DNA of 5,430 nucleotides from Chloroflexota bacterium (GTDB lineage: Bacteria > Chloroflexota > Dehalococcoidia > Plut-88900), in assembly GCA_022566235.1 (NCBI GenBank), contig JADFJI010000176.1, forward strand, positions 1 to 5,430, given 5' to 3'. This document shows, one piece after another, positions 1 to 5,339 of the stretch (positions within the stretch are counted from its first letter, which is position 1; every line of letters starts with the position of its first letter). The notes under the pieces are model-generated. The model was not told where the DNA came from. It saw only the letters and a program-made list of their open reading frames with translations, and ran no database searches. The translations under genes and the position numbers were made by a program.

Positions 1-602
1 GGGGCGCCGAGCGGTTCAAAGAGGTGACGGGGGCCAAGATACTGATTCACGAGCTGGATGCCGACGTGGCCAACGAGGCGTTCCAGAACGCCAGGGTGGA
101 CGATGCCTTCGGCGACGGTGAGGTGATAAGAATAGGGCGCATCGAGCTGGAGATGGTCCACACCCCAGGCCATACCCACGGCCACACCTGTGTCCTCAAG
201 CGGGACGACCGGGCCATCTTTACCGGCGACCACATCCTGGGCACCGGGACCACCGCCGTCGGGCCCGAGCGAGGCGACATGGCCAAGTACATCGAGTCCC
301 TCCGCCGCCTCCAGAGCATGGACCTCAGCGTCCTTTATCCCGGCCACGGGGAGCCCGTCCTGGAACCCCAGCGCAAGATCAAAGAGCTGATAGACCACCG
401 TTTGGAGAGGGACCGGCAGGTCCTCATGTACCTGGGCAAGGGGATCGACACCATCGACGGCCTGGTGAAGGCCATCTATCCGGAGCTGGACGATTACCTG
501 ATGAACGACGCCCGGGGCCAGGTTAAGGTCCACCTGATCAAGCTGGAGCGGGAGGGCCGAGTCGAGTCCCGGGGTCAGGGCCAGACCTACACCCTTAGAT
601 AA
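1..602 (+). CDS. MBL-fold metallohydrolase with C-terminal winged-helix tail (LACTB2-like), 5' partial
   Basis: Hydrolase of the metallo-beta-lactamase superfamily. The reading frame is open from base 3 to the TAA at 600-602, about 200 visible residues. The GTG at 24 is internal: the frame continues upstream as GAERFKEV, which normally follows the first metal motif (HxHxDH) in this family, so that motif and the true start lie outside the window. Visible metal-ligand candidates are the His codon at 171-173 in HTPGHTHGH, the Asp codon at 228-230 in FTGDHILG, and the His codon at 345-347 in YPGHGEP. The last 65 or so residues, ending with HLIKLEREGRVESRG, look like the winged-helix tail of LACTB2-type proteins, some of which are endoribonucleases while others are annotated as thioesterase- or glyoxalase-II-like. 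The substrate cannot be told from sequence. Its stop overlaps the end of the opposing RidA gene. Fold confident, function open. Confidence 0.9.
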   Translation, partial: GAERFKEVTGAKILIHELDADVANEAFQNARVDDAFGDGEVIRIGRIELEMVHTPGHTHGHTCVLKRDDRAIFTGDHILGTGTTAVGPERGDMAKYIESLRRLQSMDLSVLYPGHGEPVLEPQRKIKELIDHRLERDRQVLMYLGKGIDTIDGLVKAIYPELDDYLMNDARGQVKVHLIKLEREGRVESRGQGQTYTLR

Positions 603-993
603 CGGCGTCGGCGTCTATCTCCACCAGCATGTCCGGGTGGACCAGGCCGCTGGTGCCTACCATGGTGGTAGCGGGCCGGATTTCGCCGAAGAACTCCCCG
701 TGGGCCTTCCCCACCGCCTCCCAGTTATCCAGAATATCGACCACGAAGATGCGGGTACGCACCACATCTTCCATAGAGGCCCCCAGCTTCTGAAGGGTCT
801 CCTTCATCATCTCCAGGATATGGGTGGTTTGGGCCGCCGGGTCCCCGACAGCGTAGACCGAGCCATCGGGGTTGGTGGGGGCCGTGCCGGAGAAGCAGAT
901 CAGGCTGGAGGGGTTATCGAACCGGAGAGCGCGACAGTAACCGATCATAGCCTCGGATGGCCTGCCGGAGCCGATGCTCTTCCTCTTAGCCAT
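595..993 (-). CDS. RidA/YjgF/YER057c/UK114 family protein, divergent (no canonical Arg)
   Basis: A 132-residue protein of usual length for the RidA (YjgF) family, which forms cytosolic trimers; the canonical members deaminate reactive enamine/imine intermediates of amino-acid metabolism. Family signs are SGTAPTNPDGSV (residues 35-46), the helix QTTHILEMMKETLQKLGAS (55-73), DVVRTRIFVVDI (76-87), and the end RPATTMVGTSGL...LVEIDADAV. In RidA proper a catalytic Arg precedes the Leu-Pro of the last loop (Arg105 of E. coli RidA); here that place is Gly116, in TSGLVHP. By family knowledge, Rid subgroups without this Arg lack imine deaminase activity, so the biochemical role is uncertain. The ATG start is supported by a strong Shine-Dalgarno. 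It lies 39 bp after the lipoprotein gene on the same strand with no visible promoter between them, suggesting one transcript. Family call is secure, function is not. Confidence 0.93.
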   Translation of the reverse strand: MAKRKSIGSGRPSEAMIGYCRALRFDNPSSLICFSGTAPTNPDGSVYAVGDPAAQTTHILEMMKETLQKLGASMEDVVRTRIFVVDILDNWEAVGKAHGEFFGEIRPATTMVGTSGLVHPDMLVEIDADAVI

Positions 994-996
994 AGT

Positions 997-1005
997 TCAC
1001 CTCCT
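997..1005 (-). promoter_or_regulatory. Strong Shine-Dalgarno of the RidA gene
   Basis: On the minus strand the sequence reads AGGAGGTGAACTATG. This is a near-complete anti-16S match, with AGGAGG six bases from the ATG at 993-991. It fixes the start and shows that this genome uses SD-led initiation for some genes, unlike the helicase gene in the same window. Confidence 0.85.
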
Positions 1006-1032
1006 GATGAGTAGCCGGGCCTGTAGTCTCCT

Positions 1033-2571
1033 CTATTCACCGCCATCTGAGGCCGCTAAACAGCTCTCCAGCGCAGCCAACTCTATTATACCGGCCTGGC
1101 TAACTCCCTCACTAAACTCCTGGACTACATCCAGACCCAGTTTACCAATGAGGCAGTCCAGCACCTCCTGCGGCAACTGGCCGAATGTAATGCCGAAGTC
1201 CCCTGGAATGTCCAGGGACTCATCACCCGGCAGGTCAAGGCCCTCGCCGGAGCCATCACCGCCAAGGTCGATAGCTTCCAGGCACGATGGCAAGGCGATC
1301 AGCTCCGAGATGCCGGGCGCCCGGACCCCTGACCTTATCTCCTCGAATACGGCATCTCCCCAGACGGACCTGAGACAGTCCTCGGCATGAGGAGGCAACG
1401 CCTCGAACAGTAGGCCCAGGTCCTCCGGCCCGGGGGATACGCCGCCCAGGTCCTCTTCACCCCCTGTGCCCAGAACATCCAGGCAGGATGTAATGGCAGT
1501 CAGCTCAGAGAAGCCAGGAATCCTGGACCCAGACCTTATCTCCTCGAAGGCGGTATCGCCCCAGGCGGACCTGAGGCAACCCTCCACCTCGGGCGGCAAC
1601 TGCTGAAGGATAGCTACGAGGTCCCGTAGATCAGGAAGGAGATCACCGACCAGGTCCCCATCGCCATCCATATCGTCAGGAAAATCCCCGAATATCTCTC
1701 CTAAGCAGCTCTCGAAGGCCAGGATATCTTCCAGTCCCATGGGCCTGCTCCCCGAAATTAGACCCGCGTAGCCTTCCTGGCCCAGTTGACCCTGGAGACA
1801 CTCCTGGCCCCCCAGAGGAATAATCGAAAGGAAGGACCCTACTGTTTCGGGGGACAGCGAGCCCCCAAAGAGGTCATCCACCACACTGAAACTTACTGAA
1901 CCGGCCGGGGCCACGATAGTCATAGACGCATTGAAGGCGGAGAAAGTGATATCCACAATATCGCCGCTGGGCTGAGACTCGAGCCTAACCCGCAGGGGCA
2001 GAGAGTCGGACACCCCAATCCAGGCATCCATCATGACGGACTCATCTATGTTATCTGGGTCCAGCAGGACCAGTGCCTCCCGGTCCAGAGTGCCTCTCAG
2101 GTGGTATACAGGCAGATCACCTGCTGCCTCCTGGGCAATGAAGCTGAGACCCGAGGCTACCGTGAACGCCTCGGTGAAGAAACCGGTAAGCTCTGCTATC
2201 TCCCCAAAGTCTCCGAACTCCTCGCCGTCGGGAGGTACCTGAAACCAGCCCTGGAAGCCGGGAAACAGGACGTATATTTGACCATCCACGCTGATCATCT
2301 CGAATTCCGTGTTCTCATCTTCGGATTGGAACCGCAGCGTGAAATGGGCCTTGTCAGGTGGAATAATGTCGGCTTCTATCGTGCCGGATTCCTCAGCGGA
2401 TTCAACTGTAAAAGAGGCATGGAAAGAGGTGGCCCTGGCTATGTTCTCCCCCACGCTCAGGAACAGCTCCACAGGGTCGGGTGTCGAGGAGGTGGGAGTC
2501 CCGGCTCCTCCGCACGCCACGGCTATCAACAAGGCCAGGAGACCCAGGATAGCTACAGATCCAGCCCTCAT
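1033..2571 (-). CDS. Lipoprotein: LppX/LprAFG (LolA-like) domain plus four C-x30-C modules
   Basis: A 512-residue exported lipoprotein. Residues 1-20 are a signal peptide (MRAGSVAILGLLALLIAVAC) with a lipobox ending at Cys20, then a Gly/Ser/Thr/Pro linker. Residues 31-230 resemble the LppX/LprAFG family (LolA-like half-barrel that binds lipid in mycobacteria): VGENIARATSFHASFTVE, an acidic beta-rich stretch, GQIYVLFPGFQGWFQV (97-112), YHLRGTLDREAL (156-167) and DAWIGVSDSLPLRVRLE (182-198). Residues 252-505 hold four modules with Cys pairs 258/289, 332/363, 399/430 and 473/504, each exactly 30 residues apart, joined by Asp/Gly/Glu-rich linkers; I know no function for them. The ATG at 2571 is preferred because it opens directly into the signal peptide and a promoter lies at 2672-2700; the frame is open to an ATG at 2721, but that extension would put 50 unsuitable residues before the signal peptide. 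The RBS is weak. Lipoprotein call firm, first domain likely, role unknown. Confidence 0.88.
   Translation of the reverse strand: MRAGSVAILGLLALLIAVACGGAGTPTSSTPDPVELFLSVGENIARATSFHASFTVESAEESGTIEADIIPPDKAHFTLRFQSEDENTEFEMISVDGQIYVLFPGFQGWFQVPPDGEEFGDFGEIAELTGFFTEAFTVASGLSFIAQEAAGDLPVYHLRGTLDREALVLLDPDNIDESVMMDAWIGVSDSLPLRVRLESQPSGDIVDITFSAFNASMTIVAPAGSVSFSVVDDLFGGSLSPETVGSFLSIIPLGGQECLQGQLGQEGYAGLISGSRPMGLEDILAFESCLGEIFGDFPDDMDGDGDLVGDLLPDLRDLVAILQQLPPEVEGCLRSAWGDTAFEEIRSGSRIPGFSELTAITSCLDVLGTGGEEDLGGVSPGPEDLGLLFEALPPHAEDCLRSVWGDAVFEEIRSGVRAPGISELIALPSCLEAIDLGGDGSGEGLDLPGDESLDIPGDFGITFGQLPQEVLDCLIGKLGLDVVQEFSEGVSQAGIIELAALESCLAASDGGE
1057..1818 (-). repeat. Four coding tandem modules (C-x30-C) in the lipoprotein
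   Basis: In reading order the modules span 1818-1702, 1599-1480, 1398-1279 and 1176-1057. Each follows the pattern L-P-x4-5-C-L, then a small/acidic helix with a central SG, then EL or ED, a hydrophobic pair, and S-C-L. All four have exactly 30 residues between the two Cys. First-Cys to first-Cys distances are 74, 67 and 74 residues, so the linkers vary while the core does not. Modules 2 and 3 (CLRSAWGDTAFEEIRSG and CLRSVWGDAVFEEIRSG) match at 23 of 32 positions from Cys to Cys. At the DNA level they share the 17-mer GACCTTATCTCCTCGAA (plus strand, 1331-1347 and 1532-1548), 201 bp apart, which points to fairly recent duplication. The even number of cysteines in an exported protein suggests one disulfide per module (inference). 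Confidence 0.85.
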
Positions 2572-2671
2572 ATTTGCGGCGCCTTTCTCGACACTTGTAA
2601 AGGGAGCAAGCGGGAAGGTAATGGAGGAGGTGTCCCGTGACCTTAGGCTGATGCCCAGCGGGATGGCGAGG

Positions 2672-2700
2672 ATTGTGGCACAGGCCCTATCCTTTGTCAA
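2672..2700 (-). promoter_or_regulatory. Promoter of the lipoprotein-RidA unit
   Basis: On the minus strand there is a perfect -35 TTGACA (2700-2695), a 17-bp spacer ending in TGC, and a -10 CACAAT (2677-2672, 4 of 6 matches). The TG one base upstream of the -10 makes it an extended -10. Transcription would begin near 2665, giving a leader of about 95 nt before the ATG at 2571. Because the promoter lies inside the 5' extension of the open frame, it supports the downstream start. Confidence 0.6.
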
Positions 2701-2724
2701 GAAATCCAGCTCGGCCGCCAAGTA

Positions 2725-2751
2725 TTGAAGGGGCGTCGAGAAAGGTATAAT
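2725..2751 (+). promoter_or_regulatory. Possible second (upstream) helicase promoter
   Basis: A perfect -10 TATAAT lies at 2746-2751, with TTGAAG at 2725-2730 as a weak -35 across a short 15-bp spacer. It would start a transcript near 2758, with a leader of about 95 nt before the helicase ATG. That leader contains a small hairpin, GGGCC-TTT-GGCCC (2768-2780), but no Shine-Dalgarno near the ATG. The 9-mer TATAATCGG recurs exactly in the proximal promoter. Weaker than the proximal site because of its spacer. Confidence 0.35.
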
Positions 2752-2814
2752 CGGCCTGAAAAGGTAGGGGCCTTTGGCCCACAGAGCCTTATCATATGTC
2801 TGACGAATGAAAGT

Positions 2815-2843
2815 TTCACTCTGACCTCGGGCATTGATATAAT
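2815..2843 (+). promoter_or_regulatory. Extended -10 promoter directly at the helicase start (leaderless)
   Basis: The sequence TGATATAAT (2835-2843) is a perfect extended -10 (TGnTATAAT). TTCACT at 2815-2820 matches the -35 consensus at 4 of 6 positions, with an ideal 17-bp spacer. The -10 ends 9 bp before the ATG at 2853, so transcription starting 6-8 bp downstream of the -10 would leave only about 2-4 nt of leader. The TGA of the extended element is also the in-frame stop that bounds the helicase frame. Confidence 0.7.
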
Positions 2844-2852
2844 CGGTTTGAC

Positions 2853-5054
2853 ATGACTGACACAGATATCCTCACGGGGCTAAACCCCGCTCAGAGAGAG
2901 GCGGTGGAGGCCATCCAGGGGCCTCTGCTGATCCTCGCCGGCCCGGGCAGCGGAAAGACCCGGGTCATCACCCACCGTATCGCCTATCTAATCCAGGTAT
3001 GTGGCGTCTCCCCCCGAAGGGTCATGGCCGTCACCTTCACCAACAAAGCGGCCCGGGAGATGAAGGACCGGCTCTACGATCTGTTAGGCAAAACGGTCGA
3101 TAGCATCACCCTGGGCACCTTTCACTCCATATGCGTCCGAATCCTGAGAATCGACGGCGAGCCCATCGGCCTGGACAAGAACCTGGTCATCTACGATAGC
3201 GACGACCAGCTCTCCATAGCCAAGAGGGTGATGCTGGAGCTGGGAATCGATCCCAAGAACTTCTCACCCCGGAACATACTTTCGGCCATCTCCGCAGCCA
3301 AGAGCCAGCTCATCGGGGTCGAGGAACACCATCACCACATCCACAGCTACTTCGACGAGGTGGTGGACAGGGTGTATCAGCGCTACCAGGCCACGCTCTA
3401 CGAAAACAACGGGGTGGACTTCGACGACCTTCTCCTCAGGACCGTTAAGCTCTTCCAGGACCATTCAGAGGTGTTAGAGAAATACGCCTCCCGCTACGTC
3501 CACCTGCTCATCGACGAGTTCCAGGATACCAACATAGCCCAGTACACCCTGGCCAAACAGCTGGCCAGCCTCAACCATAACATCTGCGTGGTGGGGGACC
3601 CGGACCAGTCCATCTACTCCTGGCGGTTCGCCGACATCCGCAACATCCTCAGCTTCGAGAAGGACTACCCCGACGCCAAGGTGGTCGTCCTGGAGCAGAA
3701 CTACCGCTCCACCCAGACCATCCTGGAGGGGGCCCAGTACGTGATCTCCGCCAATCAGAAGCGGAAAGAGAAGACCCTGTGGACCGAGAATGAGCTGGGC
3801 GTCCCGATAACCATGGCCGAGGCATACACCGAGCAGGAGGAGGCCCAGCTGGTGGTCCGCGAGGTGGAGCGGCTGACGGGGCACGAAGGGTATCAGATGG
3901 GTGACATAGCCGTGATGTACCGCACCAACGCCCAGTCCCGGGTCGTCGAGGAGGCGTTCCTCAGATATGGAATCCCCTACAGGCTGGTGGGCGGCACCCG
4001 CTTCTACGAGCGGCGGGAGGTGAAGGACATCATCGCCTACCTGCGGCTTGTACACAACCCCCACGATAGCATCAGCCTGATGAGGGTGATAAACGTGCCC
4101 AACCGGGGTATTGGGCAGAGGACCTCGGACGGGCTGGTCCGGTGGGCCCGGGAGCTGGGGGTGCCCCCTTACACAGCCCTCCAGATGGTGGCAGGGGGAG
4201 ATGAGCCGGGCCCCGAGACTCCCAAGCACGACTTCAGTCCCCGGGTGGTCCATGCCTTAACCAGCTTTCTCCTTCTCCTCAACGATCTGGTGGACAGGGT
4301 CCATGAGTTGGACGTCGTCCAGATCATTAACGCAGTGGCCGAAAAGACCGGCTACAAGGACTTTATCCTGAACAGCGATGACAGGGGCCAGGAGCGCTGG
4401 GAGAACATCCTGGAGCTGCGAAGCGTGGCCGCGGAGTACCGGGGCCTGCCCCCCGAGGAAGGGCTGTCGACCTTGCTGGAGGGGATCGCCCTGGTATCCG
4501 ATACCGACGACCTGGACCAGAAGGCCCACGCCGTGACCCTCATCACACTCCATCAGGCCAAGGGGCTGGAGTTTCCGGTGGTGTTCATCGTCGGTATGGA
4601 GGAGGGGCTCCTGCCCCACAGGCGTTCCCTGGACGACCCGGAGCAGATGGAGGAGGAGCGCCGGCTCTGCTATGTGGGAATGACCAGGGCCAGGGAACGG
4701 CTAAACCTGCTGAGGGCCTTCCGGCGGACCTTGATGGGGGCCAGCACCGTCAACCGTCCGTCCCGATTCCTCGATGCCATCCCCTCGAGCCTCATCAGCA
4801 GCTACTCCCGATCCTCTCGGGGAATCGAGCCCAGGCCCGACGACCAGTGGTGGTCTCCGCCCCAAAAGAAGGAGCCCGGCGAGGCGGCGGCCCTGGAGGC
4901 CGGAGACCAGGTGCGACACGCCTCCTTCGGCGAGGGGATCGTGGTCTCCTGCAAGCCCTCCGACACCGACCAGTTGGTGACGGTGGCCTTCAAAGGGAGC
5001 GTGGGCGTGAAGAAGCTCCTTCTAAGCTTCGCCCCCCTGGAAAAGATAAGCTAA
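2853..5054 (+). CDS. pcrA: ATP-dependent DNA helicase PcrA/UvrD (SF1A)
   Basis: A complete 733-residue 3'-5' superfamily 1A helicase of normal family length, acting in repair and replication and, in PcrA, in contact with RNA polymerase. Motifs in order: Q motif LNPAQREAV (10-18), Walker A GPGSGKT (30-36), Ia AVTFTNKAAREM (59-70), Ib TLGTFHS (86-92), Walker B LLIDEFQDTN (218-227), III VGDPDQSIYSWRFAD (247-261), IV EQNYRST (281-287), V VTLITLHQAKGLEFP (561-575), VI LCYVGMTRARERL (605-617). The end, GDQVRHASFGEGIVV...GVKKLLLSFAPLE (684-730), is the Tudor-like domain of PcrA/UvrD. Motif III has Phe259 where Gly is usual (WRGAD). A natural HHHHIH run lies at 159-164. The ATG at 2853 is the only start that keeps the Q motif, since an in-frame TGA lies 15 bp upstream with no other start codon between; there is no Shine-Dalgarno. 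It is divergent from the lipoprotein unit. pcrA versus uvrD naming is a convention. Confidence 0.97.
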   Translation: MTDTDILTGLNPAQREAVEAIQGPLLILAGPGSGKTRVITHRIAYLIQVCGVSPRRVMAVTFTNKAAREMKDRLYDLLGKTVDSITLGTFHSICVRILRIDGEPIGLDKNLVIYDSDDQLSIAKRVMLELGIDPKNFSPRNILSAISAAKSQLIGVEEHHHHIHSYFDEVVDRVYQRYQATLYENNGVDFDDLLLRTVKLFQDHSEVLEKYASRYVHLLIDEFQDTNIAQYTLAKQLASLNHNICVVGDPDQSIYSWRFADIRNILSFEKDYPDAKVVVLEQNYRSTQTILEGAQYVISANQKRKEKTLWTENELGVPITMAEAYTEQEEAQLVVREVERLTGHEGYQMGDIAVMYRTNAQSRVVEEAFLRYGIPYRLVGGTRFYERREVKDIIAYLRLVHNPHDSISLMRVINVPNRGIGQRTSDGLVRWARELGVPPYTALQMVAGGDEPGPETPKHDFSPRVVHALTSFLLLLNDLVDRVHELDVVQIINAVAEKTGYKDFILNSDDRGQERWENILELRSVAAEYRGLPPEEGLSTLLEGIALVSDTDDLDQKAHAVTLITLHQAKGLEFPVVFIVGMEEGLLPHRRSLDDPEQMEEERRLCYVGMTRARERLNLLRAFRRTLMGASTVNRPSRFLDAIPSSLISSYSRSSRGIEPRPDDQWWSPPQKKEPGEAAALEAGDQVRHASFGEGIVVSCKPSDTDQLVTVAFKGSVGVKKLLLSFAPLEKIS

Positions 5055-5075
5055 CTCAATGTGCGAATCTCCCTA

Positions 5076-5166
5076 TGTCATTCCGACCCCGACGGAGTCG
5101 GGGAGGAATCTGGGGAGGAAGGGTCTTTGCCCCACCCTAAACCCTTCGCTTCGCTTCAGGGTGACA
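5076..5166. repeat. Palindromic intergenic repeat, ends TGTCA/TGACA
   Basis: A 91-bp element 21 bp after the helicase stop. Its ends are inverted (TGTCA at 5076-5080, TGACA at 5162-5166). The left half is a hairpin: ATTCC (5080-5084) pairs with GGAAT (5105-5109) around CCCCGAC-GGA-GTCGGGG (5087-5103). The right half holds ACCCT (5141-5145) and AGGGT (5158-5162) around TTCGCTTCGCTTC. The layout resembles the short TGTCATTCC...GGAAT...GGGTGACA repeats I recall as multi-copy intergenic elements in several bacterial groups, Chloroflexota among them. Only one copy is in the window, so multi-copy status is from memory. Confidence 0.6.
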
Positions 5167-5167
5167 G

Positions 5168-5224
5168 CCCCCGCTCGTGGTGAGCTTGTCCCGACACTCG
5201 GGACTTGTCGAACCATGGCGGGGG
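5168..5224. repeat. Nested 57-bp imperfect palindrome
   Basis: Three nested inverted pairs share one centre: CCCCCGC (5168-5174) with GCGGGGG (5218-5224), TGGT (5178-5181) with ACCA (5212-5215), and GTCCCGA (5188-5194) with TCGGGAC (5198-5204) around a CAC loop. The outer part resembles the widespread short repeat GTGGTGAGCTTGTCGAACCA (recalled, not searched). Here that string is split after GAGCTTGTC by 19 extra bases ending in a second CTTGTC. No start codon with an RBS or coding pattern is seen in it. Confidence 0.6.
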
Positions 5225-5228
5225 TACT

Positions 5229-5254
5229 GTCCCGATACTCGGGGCCAGTCGGGA
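5229..5254. repeat. Second copy of the GTCCCGA-TCGGGAC hairpin
   Basis: GTCCCGATACTCGGGGC (5229-5245) differs at two of 17 positions from the hairpin core at 5188-5204. It folds as CCCGA-TAC-TCGGG. A further TCGGGA at 5249-5254 can pair instead with TCCCGA at 5230-5235, giving an alternative stem. Confidence 0.5.
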
Positions 5255-5262
5255 TTGCCGGG

Positions 5263-5294
5263 GGTTTGTCCCGAGTTCGGGACAAACCTTATTT
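5263..5294 (+). terminator. Candidate intrinsic terminator, perfect 12-bp palindrome
   Basis: GGTTTGTCCCGA (5263-5274) and TCGGGACAAACC (5277-5288) are exact reverse complements around GT, folding as an 11-bp stem with a 4-base loop. The TTATTT that follows (5289-5294) gives a U-rich tail on the plus strand, so it could end the helicase transcript about 210 nt after its stop. No T-run follows it on the minus strand. The core is again GTCCCGA...TCGGGAC, so it may be a repeat copy that also serves as a terminator. Confidence 0.55.
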
Positions 5295-5297
5295 ATC

Positions 5298-5339
5298 CCC
5301 CCTTCCTGGCTAGGCCTGTCCTGAGCACGCCGAAGGAGG
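5298..5339. repeat. Third inverted repeat containing GCCTGTCCTGAGC
   Basis: CCCCCTTC (5298-5305) can pair with GAAGGAGG (5332-5339), with one mismatch or wobble depending on the strand. The loop contains GCCTGTCCTGAGC and then CGAAGG, which resembles another short palindromic intergenic repeat common in bacteria (recalled). It lies between the terminator candidate and the end of the opposing frame. Confidence 0.4.

Noticed and set aside
24..26. GTG as the start of the MBL protein
   Set aside because: The frame is open upstream to the window edge with family-like sequence, and the essential HxHxDH motif must lie before it.
637..1014. 125-codon plus-strand frame opposite the RidA gene
   Set aside because: Gly/His-rich shadow; the minus-strand frame has conserved family motifs and a strong RBS.
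2101..2640. 179-codon plus-strand frame opposite the lipoprotein signal and first domain
   Set aside because: No recognisable domain, no RBS; the opposing frame has a clear signal peptide and repeats.
2572..2721. 50-residue N-terminal extension of the lipoprotein frame to an ATG at 2721
   Set aside because: It would bury the signal peptide at residue 51, and the likely promoter (2672-2700) lies inside it.
3474..4253. 259-codon open frame on the minus strand inside the helicase gene
   Set aside because: His/Gly/Leu/Val-rich composition with no motifs; it is an antisense shadow of a GC-rich conserved gene.
5080..5109. Intrinsic terminator right after the helicase
   Set aside because: The hairpin is strong but is followed by CTGGGGAGG with no T-run; the site at 5263-5294 fits better.
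5188..5284. CRISPR-like array of the GTCCCGA hairpins
   Set aside because: The repeats are only 16-17 bp palindromes with unequal intervals and no cas genes nearby.
5059..5313. 84-codon plus-strand frame after the helicase
   Set aside because: It runs straight through several palindromes, and its sequence mirrors their repeats; no RBS or protein-like pattern.
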